A DNA stretch of 57,428 nt from a bacterium. GTDB taxonomy: Bacteria; Krumholzibacteriota; Krumholzibacteriia; LZORAL124-64-63. A program made the position numbers and the translations under genes. This document shows, one piece after another, positions 39,893-48,355 of the stretch (position 1 is its first letter; every line of letters starts with the position of its first letter). The notes under the pieces are model-generated. The model searched no databases. It saw only the letters and a program-made list of their open reading frames with translations, and was not told the origin of the DNA. Location: positions 1,409 through 58,836 of the forward strand of contig JAGRNP010000009.1 of NCBI GenBank assembly GCA_020440705.1. The letters run 5' to 3'.

Positions 39893-42051
39893 ACCTCCAC
39901 CTCCGCGGTCGCCGGCGCGGCGACGGGTTCGAAGATGCTGCGCCCCACCATGTGCGGCGGTCGCGGCAGCCCGAGCAGGTCGAGCACGGTGGGCGCCATG
40001 TCCACCAGCCAGGGCTTCGGGTTGTCGAACTTCACCGTGGAGAAGACGACCCCCGGCACCTGGCGCGGATCCATGCAGTGGTCGCCCGACCAGCTGCGCG
40101 TGTTGTCGCTGATGACGGTCGACGAGACGGCCCCCACCGCCGCATCCCAGTCGGTGCGGTAGTCGGGCTTGTAGCCCACGATCACGTCGGGGCCGTTGGC
40201 CCGGTACGGTCCGGCGTAGATGTCCTCGCTGGCCCACAGCTCGGTGATGGCCTCGGTGCCCCCGCATTCCGGGTCGGGCAGGCCCCGCAACTTGTCGTTG
40301 ATCTCGCACTTCAGGGCGTATGCCTCGCCGGGCTCGACGCAGCCGTCGCGCTCCCGTCCCCGGATGTTCAGGTAGTATCCGGCCAGGCCGCTGGTGTAGG
40401 CCCGGGTGCGCTTCCAGTCGATCTCGGGCACCTCGTGGCGCCGGCCGGCCGGCACCTCCGGCAGCGGCCCGCTGTCCGGATCGCCCTTCAGGAAGAGGTA
40501 GCCGTTGGCGCGGAACCACGTGTTCAGGTTCACGCCGCGCTTGAACGACTTGAAGCCGTGGTCGGAGCAGATGAGCAGCACGTCGCCCTTCTTCATGCGC
40601 GCCTGCACCTCCCCCACCAGCTTGTCGGCGCGCTCGTAGAGGTCGCGGATGGCGTGCTTGTGGATCTCGGTGTCCTTGCCCCGGTTGGCCGGATGGTCGG
40701 CGTCGAGGTAGCGGAAGAACATGTGCTGCACGCGATCGGTGGTGTCGAAGACGATGGCGATGGCGCCGTCGGGCTGGTGGTCCATGGCGTGGAAGAGCTG
40801 GCGCCGGCGCTCGGCGAAGAAGCCCCAGGCCTGGTCGAGGAAGGCCTGCTCGTCGATGACCCGCTCGTTCAGCGCCCAGGTGTCCTCGGCCAGACCCAGC
40901 GTGGCGAAGCTGCCGTGCAGCCGCGCGAGGGCCATGCTCAGGTGGGGCGGGTTGCTGATGGGCATGGCCGGCTGCCGCGGGTCGATGTGCAGCGGCGTGA
41001 CGTAGAACGAGAACCCCGGCGCGAAGGTCGTGACCCGCACCTTGCAGATGCCGTGGGCCTTGGCCCGGCCGCCGCCGAAAGTGACCGGGATCCACTCCGA
41101 GTACTCGTTGGCCCCGAGCACGAACGTCTCGCCGGCGAGATGGAAGGTCGCCTGTCGCTTCGTGCGGTCGACCTTGACCCGGATCGGCACCGTCAGCGAG
41201 CCGTCGCCGTCGGGCGCGTCCGGCCCGATCAGTTCGGCGGTGAAGGCCTCGGTGCCCGCGGGCGTCAGTTCGAGCCGCACGCCGCCGATGGTCTGACGAT
41301 CGGCCCGCTCGCCGTCGTCGGCCGGCCCGTGGCCGGGCTCGGTGTAGTGCGAGAACGTGCCCTGGGTGCCGCGCAGGTCGGGCACGCACATGGCCGACAG
41401 CATCTTGCCGCCGAACCTGTCCGGCGGGAAAGTGATGGGAATGCGCAGGATCGAACTGGCCAGGCCGGCCTCGGCGAGGGTCTTCCAGAAGGGCTTGCTC
41501 CGCTTCAGCAGTTCGAACCGGTGGCCGCCGCCGGGCAGGTGGATCGGCCCGATCTTCCGCGGCGGCGTCCGGTTCAGGCGCGTCGAGGAGAGGATGGGCA
41601 GGTGGGTGGCCATGTCGCGGTTCAGGAAGTCGAAGATGTTGTGGCCCGACGGATCGGTGCCCGTGCCGAAGGTCGACCATCCCACCGGCGACATGGCCGG
41701 CCAGGTGGTGCCCAGGGGCCGGAAGGTGCCCTCCTGGCGCAGGCGGTCGAGGTTCGGCAGCCGCCCCTGGTTCCAGTAGCGCCGACAGAGGTTCGGATCG
41801 AGGCCGTCGAGCCCCAGCACGATGACCCGCCGCGCCCGCGCACCCCGGCGCCGCCCCCGGCCCTTCACCGCCCGCACCACCAGGCGCACGGGCCAGATCA
41901 GGACCGCCAGGAAGGCCAGCAGGATGCCGGCCAGGGCGAAGAGGAAGGATCCGCCGAGGGCGAAGCCCGCCCCCGGCCCGATATAGGCCGGCGGGGACGA
42001 CAACGCACCGAAGTGCGCCATGGCAGACGGGAGACCGGACACATCGAACAT
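39889..42051 (-). CDS. Membrane-anchored AlkP-superfamily phosphohydrolase
   Basis: 720-aa paralogue of the downstream enzyme, with the same motifs: VLGLDGLDP (Asp82), MSPVGWSTFGTGTDPSGHNI, ICSDHGFKSFKRGVNLNTW, WSGDHCMD and DMAPTVLDLLG. It has no cleavable signal; a single N-terminal helix (about 31-60) is followed by the very basic KGRGRRRGARARR. By the positive-inside rule the catalytic domain would be cytoplasmic, unlike its two exported relatives. The first ATG (42051) has no clear ribosome site; ATG 42021 (MAHFG) is an alternative start. Probably the first gene of the five-gene operon. Confidence 0.85.
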   Translation of the reverse strand: MFDVSGLPSAMAHFGALSSPPAYIGPGAGFALGGSFLFALAGILLAFLAVLIWPVRLVVRAVKGRGRRRGARARRVIVLGLDGLDPNLCRRYWNQGRLPNLDRLRQEGTFRPLGTTWPAMSPVGWSTFGTGTDPSGHNIFDFLNRDMATHLPILSSTRLNRTPPRKIGPIHLPGGGHRFELLKRSKPFWKTLAEAGLASSILRIPITFPPDRFGGKMLSAMCVPDLRGTQGTFSHYTEPGHGPADDGERADRQTIGGVRLELTPAGTEAFTAELIGPDAPDGDGSLTVPIRVKVDRTKRQATFHLAGETFVLGANEYSEWIPVTFGGGRAKAHGICKVRVTTFAPGFSFYVTPLHIDPRQPAMPISNPPHLSMALARLHGSFATLGLAEDTWALNERVIDEQAFLDQAWGFFAERRRQLFHAMDHQPDGAIAIVFDTTDRVQHMFFRYLDADHPANRGKDTEIHKHAIRDLYERADKLVGEVQARMKKGDVLLICSDHGFKSFKRGVNLNTWFRANGYLFLKGDPDSGPLPEVPAGRRHEVPEIDWKRTRAYTSGLAGYYLNIRGRERDGCVEPGEAYALKCEINDKLRGLPDPECGGTEAITELWASEDIYAGPYRANGPDVIVGYKPDYRTDWDAAVGAVSSTVISDNTRSWSGDHCMDPRQVPGVVFSTVKFDNPKPWLVDMAPTVLDLLGLPRPPHMVGRSIFEPVAAPATAEVEV

Positions 42052-42165
42052 GGATCTGGATGCGGCTTTCAGGTGGGAGTGTTCGGGTTGTCTTCGCGCG
42101 TGGCCCAGGCCCCATGATTTTAACCGAGATGGGCCCCGGAAGCAACCGGCCCGGCCCGGATCCGG

Positions 42166-42723
42166 TCAACGGAAACGGGATTTCAGCGTCCCCCAGCACG
42201 GCCCCGGAGCCCCCACCGGGCAGCCCGGATCGTTCACCCGCACCACCGCGGCCACCTCGATCCCCTCCAGCACGAAGCGGCAGTCGCGCACCAGGGAGTT
42301 CCCGGCGACGATCTCCAGGACGGCCGGATCGGGTCCGGCCACGCGGGCATCCTGGCTGAAGACATGGGTCCAGTCCGCGGGGCAGCCGGTGACGATGACG
42401 TTCCACTCGAGGGTGCCGTCGGCGAAAGGCGTGGCGATCAGCTCGCTGGCGGCCGCGGTCAGACGGGGGCGGCCGACGAGGGTCACGGTCGGCGGGATGC
42501 GCAGGCGGAAGGTGGCGTAGGCCAGTCCCTGGCCGGCCGCCGGGGCGGCGAAGGCCTCCCAGGTGAACAGCTCGCCCGGCGCCACGGTCACACACACGGC
42601 CGTGCGCGCCGGATCGGCCCACAGCCCGAGCCGGCAGGCGTCGGCCCGGACGCCGACGGCCGCGGCGAGCACGGCGATGATCACGAGCCCCTCCGCGAGG
42701 CGGTCTTGCTGCAGGACGGCCAC
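42166..42723 (-). CDS. Secreted protein of unknown function, cysteine-containing
   Basis: 185-aa protein with an N-terminal signal (LVIIAVLAAAVGVRADA) and a beta-rich body. Seven Cys are spread along it (RADACRLG, AVCVTV, VTGCPAD, RDCRF, DPGCP, GPCWG), so disulfides in the periplasm are likely. The hydrophobic strand pattern (GLAYATFRLRIPPTVTLVG, ELIATPFADGTLEWNVIVTG) suggests an Ig-like or cohesin-like sandwich. GTG 42723 is the start, with AGGAGG 6 nt upstream. It lies just after the beta-helix protein gene and may be co-transcribed unless the hairpin at 42815 stops transcription. Confidence 0.7.
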   Translation of the reverse strand: MAVLQQDRLAEGLVIIAVLAAAVGVRADACRLGLWADPARTAVCVTVAPGELFTWEAFAAPAAGQGLAYATFRLRIPPTVTLVGRPRLTAAASELIATPFADGTLEWNVIVTGCPADWTHVFSQDARVAGPDPAVLEIVAGNSLVRDCRFVLEGIEVAAVVRVNDPGCPVGAPGPCWGTLKSRFR

Positions 42724-42814
42724 GTCATCCCTCCTGGTGCGGAGGTGCCCCTCCCCGGCCCACTCAAGCGGCCCGCGGGGCGGCTGTCAAGTCCGTGCCC
42801 CGGCTGCGCCCCGG

Positions 42815-42841
42815 GACGCCGCCCTTGCGCGGCGCAGCGTC
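42815..42841 (-). terminator. Hairpin at the end of the beta-helix/FG-GAP gene
   Basis: GACGC plus CGCC (42815-42823) pairs with GGCG (42831-42834) and GCGTC (42837-42841) with a 2-nt bulge, touching the stop codon on the minus strand. A second GC-rich repeat follows. No U-run. Confidence 0.4.
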
Positions 42842-45800
42842 CTACTTGACGAGGGTCACGGCCCGGGTCCAGTGCCGATCGGCCGCCGCCAGGCGCACGA
42901 AGTACACGCCGGCCGCCACGGGGCGGTCCCGGCCGTCGCGGCCCCGCCAGACCGCCTCGTGCTCCCCGGCCGCCATCTCGGCGGCGACGAGCCGGCGCAC
43001 CAGGCGCCCCCCCACGTCGTAGATCGCCAGATCGACCGGCCCGGGGCGCGCCGTCGCGAAGCGGATCCGGGTCGCCGGGTTGAACGGGTTCGGAGCCACG
43101 GCGGTCAGGCCCGCCCGCAGCCGCGGCGTGTCGGTCGGGTCCTCGCCGGGCACCGCCGCCGGGGTCGGCCCGACCACCGTCAGCACCTGCCCCGGTGCGA
43201 TGCCGGTGCGGATCGAGACGCGGCCGTCCGGCCAGGTGATCCGCAGCGAGTCGACCATCGTGGCGGCGCCGAGCCCGAAGTGGGCCACCATCTCGTCGCG
43301 GCTGAGCCAGCCGCCGCCGCTGCCCAGGACCCGCACCTGGTCCGGACCGGTGTCGGGCCGCAGCCAGACCTTCACGCCCGCGGTGGCGCCGCCGCCGCCG
43401 TAGGCCCGGGGCCGCACCCGCAGCCAGGCGTGGCCCGCGGACAGATTGTTGCGGTAGAGCCGGACGGTGCCGGAGCGGTCGGCCACCGCCAGGTCCAGGT
43501 CGCCGTCGTTGTCGAAATCGGCCCACGCGGCGCCGGTGCTGCTGTCGGACGCCGCGAGACCCGGCTCGCCGACGTCGACGAACCGGTCGGACCCGTCGTT
43601 GCGCAGCAGCTGGTCGCGCGCGCCGCACCGGCTGAGGAAGACGTCCAGGTCGCCGTCGTTGTCGTAGTCGCCCCAGATGCCGCTGCGCCCGGGCGCCGTG
43701 CCGTACAGCGCCCCCGGCGTCACGGCCACGAACGAGCCGGCGCCCACCTGGCGCAGGAGCCGCGTCGCCCCGTCGGCGTTCACCAGGAGCAAATCGGCCC
43801 GCCCGTCGTTGCTGTAGTCCGCCCAGGCCGCGCTGCGCGCCCGGCCCGCGTCGTTGGCCAGGACGTTGGCGACGTTGCTGAAGCCCCCGGCCAGATTGTG
43901 CAGGAGACGGTTGGCGGCCCCGTCGGCCAGCAGGTACAGGTCCAGGCGGCCGTCGTTGTCGTAGTCGACCCAGCTCGCCCCGCTCCAGGGCGCCTCCCAG
44001 ACGAGTCCCCGCGCCGCCGACACGTCGCTGAACGAGCCGCCGCCCGCCGTCTGGTGCAGCAGCACGCAGGTGGTGTCCGGACGCACGAGCAGCAGGTCGG
44101 GCAGGGCGTCGCCCGACGCCTCGCCCCACGCGGCCGACACGCTGGTCAGGCTGTCGGGCAGGGCCGGCGCACCCGCCGTCGCGAGGGCGCCGGCGGCGTA
44201 GATGGCGAGCACGTCGCCCGCCGCGCCGCCGCTCGCGTAGAGGTCGGGATCCCCGTCGCCGTCGATGTCCTCCCAGGCGGCCGCCGTCGCGCCCGCGGTG
44301 GGGCCGTCGGCGCCGTCGCCGAAGCGGTTGAACAGCCCCACGCCGCTGCCCAGGAGCAGGTCGTCCGGGCCGTTCTCCCGGCCCACGTGCAGATCGACCA
44401 GGCCGTCGCCGTTGTAGTCGAGCCAGGTGACGCCGCACGCGGCGCCCGCGCCCGACGGCAGGCCGACCGCCAGCTCGCCGAACACGGCGGGGGCGTCGCA
44501 GCCCGCGTCGAAGGCCCCCATGGGCAGCCCGTTGCCGGCGTTGTACGACACGCACGGCGAGTCGCCGCGCAGGTGGAAGTCGCCGGCCCCGCGGTCGCAG
44601 TAGAGCGGATCGACCGAGAGGTTCCCGCTCGACGTGCTCTGGCCCGCCAGCCCGCCGACCCAGTTCCCCTCGGCATTGCCGTGGACGTTTGTCCAGACCG
44701 CGGCGGCCGAAGCCATGTCGAAGCTGTTCAGGGCCGTCCGGTTGCCGTTGGTGATCTGGCAGTTGGCCAGGTCCAGGTGCGAGTTCCCCTCCAGTTCGAT
44801 GCAGGCCCGGTCGCCTGCGCTGTTGTTGCCGTCGAAGGTGGTGCCGGTGACGGCGACCGCGCACGAGTCGGGCAGGTACAGGCTCGACGCCCGCTGGCCC
44901 CAGTTGGCGCGGAACAGGCAGTCGGCGAAGGTCGCCTCGCTCGCCCGCAGGGCGAAGCCGCCGGCGAACGAGCGTCCCTCGTTGGCGCGGATCTCGCAGC
45001 CCGTGAAGGTGGGCGCGCCCCCGTCGATCCAGCCGGCGGCGCCGCGGCCGGCGTGGTTGGCCGTGAAGACCACGTTCTCGATGCGCGGCGAGGCGTCGGT
45101 GATGTGCAGGGCGCCGCCGTCGTCGGCCACGTCCGCGTTGCGGATGGTCAGGTCGCGCAGGACGGCGAAGCGGGTCTCGCCACGGGCGAAGACCACGCCG
45201 CGATGGGGCTCGAGGGCCGAGCCGCCGCAGTCGATCACCACGGCGGCGGGGTCGGCGGCGTTCCCCCGCACCACGACGCCCTTGCCCAGGTAGTCCAGGT
45301 CGCGGTTGCCGGCGCCGGTGAACACGCCGTCGGCCAGGGCCACGGTGTCGGCGTCGGCGGCCGCGTTCAGCGCGTCCTGGATGGTGGCATGGTCGCCCGC
45401 GCCGTCGGGACGGACCACGTGGGTCACGGCGCCCAGGCCGCAGCTGACGGGCCGGGCCCCGATGACGCCGCAGTCGCCGCCCGGGGCGCAGGGGCTCGTG
45501 GCGTACAGGCCCACGTCGCCGAAGAGCGGGTTGCAGAAGAGGGGATCGGCCGAGAGGTTGCCGTCCACGGCGGCGAGCCCGGCCAGGAAGTCGGACCAGT
45601 CGGCGCCGTTGTCCCAGATGTCGGTGCACGAGATGTCCGGCACGGGATCGGCGGTGTTGTTGCGGGACAGCGCGGCCGCGCTGCCGCCCGCGATGATCGT
45701 GCGGGTGATGACGGGCTGGACCGTCGCGTAGTGGACCGCCGGACCGGTGCTGCGGAAGATCGTCACGCCGTCCAGCTCCAGTTCCGAACCCGTCGCCCGC

Positions 45801-46366
45801 ACCGCGGCGCCGATGTTGCCGGTGCTGCAGTCGAGGAAGACGCAGTCGGTCAGGCGGGTGCCTCCGGACGCGACGTTCACGCCGCCCCCGGCGAACGAGG
45901 CCTCGCAGCTGTCGAAGACGCAGTTGGCGAAGACCGGCGTCGCGGCGTACGCGAAGACGGCGCCGCCGCTGCCGAAGGGATCGACCGCCTTGCCGCGGCG
46001 GAAGGTCACGTCCGCGATGCGCGTCGTGTCGGCGAAGCTGCGCAGCTCGAGACAGCGGCCGAGTCGCCCGGCGTCGAGCACCACGTCGGCCGGATCGCCC
46101 GTGGCCCCGCGCAGGTGGATCCCGTTGCGGAGGATGGCGATGTGGGCGACGCCGTTCCCGTTCAGCTCGGTGCAGTCGCTGTAGGTGCCTGCCGCCAGGA
46201 CGACCACGTCGCCGGCCACGGCCGAGTCGACGGCGGCCTGGATGGTGGCGGCCTCGGCCGGCACGTGCCAGTCGCGCGCCACGACCCGGCGGGGAGCGGC
46301 TCCGCAGGTCCCGACGAGGGCCGCCGCGACCAGAAATCCAACGCGCACTGACACGAATCGCGACAT
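42842..46366 (-). CDS. Large secreted beta-helix/FG-GAP/ASPIC-UnbV protein with FlgD-type tail
   Basis: 1174-aa exported protein. A signal peptide (about 1-29) is followed by two right-handed beta-helix regions (about 30-310 and 315-640), each opening with a polysaccharide-lyase-like ATIQAAVDSAVAGDVVVLA or ATIQDALNAAADADTVALA and rich in short strands. FG-GAP/VCBS repeats (about 650-1020) contain calcium-type loops DYNGDGLVDLHV, DIDGDGDPDLYA, DYDNDGRLDLYL, DYDNDGDLDVFL and DFDNDGDLDLAV. An ASPIC/UnbV segment (SLRITWPDGRVSIRTGI) and a FlgD-Ig/sorting tail (VAPNPFNPATRIRFATA to TLVK) close it. Probably a surface adhesin or polysaccharide-binding protein. GGGAGG precedes ATG 46366. Confidence 0.9.
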   Translation of the reverse strand: MSRFVSVRVGFLVAAALVGTCGAAPRRVVARDWHVPAEAATIQAAVDSAVAGDVVVLAAGTYSDCTELNGNGVAHIAILRNGIHLRGATGDPADVVLDAGRLGRCLELRSFADTTRIADVTFRRGKAVDPFGSGGAVFAYAATPVFANCVFDSCEASFAGGGVNVASGGTRLTDCVFLDCSTGNIGAAVRATGSELELDGVTIFRSTGPAVHYATVQPVITRTIIAGGSAAALSRNNTADPVPDISCTDIWDNGADWSDFLAGLAAVDGNLSADPLFCNPLFGDVGLYATSPCAPGGDCGVIGARPVSCGLGAVTHVVRPDGAGDHATIQDALNAAADADTVALADGVFTGAGNRDLDYLGKGVVVRGNAADPAAVVIDCGGSALEPHRGVVFARGETRFAVLRDLTIRNADVADDGGALHITDASPRIENVVFTANHAGRGAAGWIDGGAPTFTGCEIRANEGRSFAGGFALRASEATFADCLFRANWGQRASSLYLPDSCAVAVTGTTFDGNNSAGDRACIELEGNSHLDLANCQITNGNRTALNSFDMASAAAVWTNVHGNAEGNWVGGLAGQSTSSGNLSVDPLYCDRGAGDFHLRGDSPCVSYNAGNGLPMGAFDAGCDAPAVFGELAVGLPSGAGAACGVTWLDYNGDGLVDLHVGRENGPDDLLLGSGVGLFNRFGDGADGPTAGATAAAWEDIDGDGDPDLYASGGAAGDVLAIYAAGALATAGAPALPDSLTSVSAAWGEASGDALPDLLLVRPDTTCVLLHQTAGGGSFSDVSAARGLVWEAPWSGASWVDYDNDGRLDLYLLADGAANRLLHNLAGGFSNVANVLANDAGRARSAAWADYSNDGRADLLLVNADGATRLLRQVGAGSFVAVTPGALYGTAPGRSGIWGDYDNDGDLDVFLSRCGARDQLLRNDGSDRFVDVGEPGLAASDSSTGAAWADFDNDGDLDLAVADRSGTVRLYRNNLSAGHAWLRVRPRAYGGGGATAGVKVWLRPDTGPDQVRVLGSGGGWLSRDEMVAHFGLGAATMVDSLRITWPDGRVSIRTGIAPGQVLTVVGPTPAAVPGEDPTDTPRLRAGLTAVAPNPFNPATRIRFATARPGPVDLAIYDVGGRLVRRLVAAEMAAGEHEAVWRGRDGRDRPVAAGVYFVRLAAADRHWTRAVTLVK

Positions 46367-46438
46367 CGTCGCCTCCCGCCCGTTGCAGGCTGCCCGGCCA
46401 CCTGCGCCACAAACCGTGTGTTCGCAGGGGCCTACCGG

Positions 46439-46480
46439 GACGCCACGCCGGTGGCCGCGGTGCGCGGCCCCGGTGGCGTC
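46439..46480 (-). terminator. Nested hairpin after the bacteriohemerythrin gene
   Basis: The outer stem GACGCCAC (46439-46446) / GTGGCGTC (46473-46480) encloses an inner stem GGCCGCG (46453-46459) / CGCGGCC (46463-46469). It lies 64 bp past the hemerythrin stop on the minus strand, in a 177-bp gap that shows nothing else. Confidence 0.45.
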
Positions 46481-46543
46481 GGAATCTTACGGGAATTCTG
46501 CAAGCGGGAGACCAGATCGGAGCCGGCGGGGGCCGGCGGAAGG

Positions 46544-46951
46544 TCAGGAGCCGTTTCCGGTCGTCGTCAACGACGCCACGTACGCCTTGTCGTCGCGCAG
46601 GATGTGGGAGGTCAGCCAGTACTTGAGGAACTCCTGCACCTCGGACGAGACCCGGCGTCCCTCGCTGAACTCGAACTGGAAGCGTTCGATCTTCTGCAGG
46701 AGCTGGCGGTGCTGCGCCTGGTGCGCCTTGAGACCGGGATAGTCGGCCGTGGCCAGCAGCCGCTCCTCGTCGGCGAAATGCTCCTGGGTGTATCCGATGA
46801 GTTCGTTGAGGATCTCGTTCATGACGCGGGAACCGCGCCCCTTGCGCATGGCCTCGTCGAACTTGTTGACGATGTCCACGAGCCGCTGGTGCTGGGCGTC
46901 GATGTGGCTGTCGCCGATGATGAACTCGTCGCTCCACTTGATGAGGGACAT
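46544..46951 (-). CDS. Bacteriohemerythrin
   Basis: 135-aa oxygen-binding protein with a non-heme di-iron site in a four-helix bundle. All usual ligands are present: His21, His58 and Glu62 (HxxxE in QEHFADEE), His77 and His81 (HQAQH), His116 and Asp121 (HxxxxD in HILRDD). WSDEFIIGDSHIDAQHQRL matches the family start. It may store or deliver O2 or sense O2/NO in the cytosol. It is transcribed divergently from the PDZ protein, with a palindrome between them. Confidence 0.95.
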   Translation of the reverse strand: MSLIKWSDEFIIGDSHIDAQHQRLVDIVNKFDEAMRKGRGSRVMNEILNELIGYTQEHFADEERLLATADYPGLKAHQAQHRQLLQKIERFQFEFSEGRRVSSEVQEFLKYWLTSHILRDDKAYVASLTTTGNGS

Positions 46952-47059
46952 CTGCGGATCCGCTCCCGGTCGGTGGTCGTCGTGTCGGCCGGCCGCGACG
47001 CGACCGCCCGGGGCCGGCGCCGCCCCCGGTGCCCGTCCCGCTTCTGGTATCGGGCGGTT

Positions 47060-47073
47060 TTAACATTTGTTAA
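47060..47073. promoter_or_regulatory. TTAACA-TT-TGTTAA palindrome between bacteriohemerythrin and PDZ genes
   Basis: A 14-bp inverted repeat with 6-bp arms sits in an AT-rich patch of the 213-bp divergent region, 109 bp before the hemerythrin ATG and 92 bp before the PDZ ATG. It resembles operators of dimeric regulators. A 6-bp hairpin (47115-47132) lies in the PDZ gene's leader. Confidence 0.4.
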
Positions 47074-47164
47074 CTCGAAATGCCGAAACCCGGGGCCCGG
47101 AAATGCTGTATTGGGCAGCGAAACCACGCTGCTACCCGTTTCCCGACCGGAAAGGACCCCTCCC

Positions 47165-48268
47165 ATGCATCGTCATCTCCCCACTCCGAACATCATCCGC
47201 CGGGCGGCCCTGCTGGCCGGCGGCCTTCTGCTGTGCGCCGGCGGCGCCGCCGCCGCCTCGTCCCACGGCTACCTGGGCGTCACGCTGCAGGACATCAACA
47301 GCAGCATGGCCAAGGCCCTGCAGCTCGAGGACGGCGTCGGTGTGCTGGTTCTCGAGCTCGTCGACGACGGCCCGGCCGAGAAGGCGGGGCTGGCCGAAGG
47401 CGACGTCGTGCTCGCCTTCGACGGCGAGGAGATCAACGAGGACCACACCCTGACCCGCGCCGTGCGCGCCACCGAGCCCGGACAGACGGTGAAGATCGAG
47501 ATCCAGCGCGACGGCCGGCGGCGCACGATCGAGGTCGAAATGGGCGAGGCGAAGAGCAACCGCCGTTCTTTCGCCTGGAGCAGCGACGGGGACGGTCCCG
47601 ACGTCCGCTTCTACGGCGAGGGCGAAGGCGACGGCAACCACGTCTTCGTGTTTCCCGACGGCAAGGGCGAGAACGTCTGGTTCGGCGACGGCGACATGAA
47701 GAAGCTGCACCTCGACGCCCTCGGCATCGCGGCCAACCGCGGCTACCTGGGCGTCGAGCTCGGCGACCTGAACGAGCAGCTCGGCGAGTACTTCGGCGTC
47801 GCCGACGGGGAAGGCGCCCTGGTCAACGCCGTGCGCGACGACACCCCTGCCGCCGCGGCGGGCCTGCGCGCGGGCGACGTCATCGTGGCCATCGACGGCG
47901 ACGACATCGAGGACGCCGGCGACGTGCACGCCGCCATGGCCGAACACGAGCCGGGCGACGAGATCGAAGTGGCCTACGTCCGCAAGGGCGATCGCGGGAC
48001 GACGAAGATCACCCTGGCCGAGATGCCCGAGGGCTCGTACAGCTTCCGCGTCGGCCGGGCGCCCCGCTTCGAGCACCACTTCGCGCCCGACGTCGACATC
48101 GCCTTCCCCGAGGGCTTCGACCACGACATCCACGTCGTGGCGCCCAAGGGCCACGGCGTGAACCGCCGCGTGCTGCGCATCGAGGACGACGACATGGACG
48201 AACTGCGCGCCGAGCTCGACAAGCTGCGCGCCGAACTCAAGGACCTGAAGGACGACCTGAAGAAGTAG
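47165..48268 (+). CDS. Exported double-PDZ protein without a protease domain
   Basis: 367-aa protein with signal peptide (about 1-31). Two PDZ domains start with the same GYLGV strand: PDZ1 about 34-127 (HGYLGVTLQDINSSMAKALQ; PAEKAGLAEGDVVLAFDGEE) and PDZ2 about 191-286 (RGYLGVELGDLNEQLGEYF; PAAAAGLRAGDVIVAIDGDD). A Gly/Asp/Glu-rich linker (131-180) separates them, and the protein ends in a charged coiled coil (LRAELDKLRAELKDLKDDLKK). No trypsin-like HDS triad is present, so it is not a DegP/HtrA protease but probably a periplasmic scaffold binding exposed C-termini. A GAAAGGA ribosome site is upstream of ATG 47165. Confidence 0.88.
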   Translation: MHRHLPTPNIIRRAALLAGGLLLCAGGAAAASSHGYLGVTLQDINSSMAKALQLEDGVGVLVLELVDDGPAEKAGLAEGDVVLAFDGEEINEDHTLTRAVRATEPGQTVKIEIQRDGRRRTIEVEMGEAKSNRRSFAWSSDGDGPDVRFYGEGEGDGNHVFVFPDGKGENVWFGDGDMKKLHLDALGIAANRGYLGVELGDLNEQLGEYFGVADGEGALVNAVRDDTPAAAAGLRAGDVIVAIDGDDIEDAGDVHAAMAEHEPGDEIEVAYVRKGDRGTTKITLAEMPEGSYSFRVGRAPRFEHHFAPDVDIAFPEGFDHDIHVVAPKGHGVNRRVLRIEDDDMDELRAELDKLRAELKDLKDDLKK

Positions 48269-48290
48269 GACCCCACCGGCATGGAGGCGC

Positions 48291-48321
48291 GGGGCCGGCG
48301 GCCGACAGGGCCGCCGGCCCC
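48291..48321. terminator. Strong terminator after the PDZ gene
   Basis: GGGGCCGGCGGCC (48291-48303) pairs with GGCCGCCGGCCCC (48309-48321) over 13 bp with loop GACAG, followed by GTTTTC. It lies between convergent genes and may act on both strands. Confidence 0.8.
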
Positions 48322-48355
48322 GTTTTCGTGCGCACCGGACGGGCCGGCGTCGCCG

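Noticed and set aside
43480-44420. Repeated GTCGTTGTCGTAGTC-like units suggesting a CRISPR or satellite repeat
   Set aside because: They are codon-level repeats of the FG-GAP calcium loops (DYDNDGDLD) within one gene; spacing is irregular and the protein frame is kept.
42681-47066. A 1461-codon minus-strand frame through the beta-helix and hemerythrin genes
   Set aside because: Arg/Gly-rich shadow translation in the wrong frame of the 1174-aa protein.
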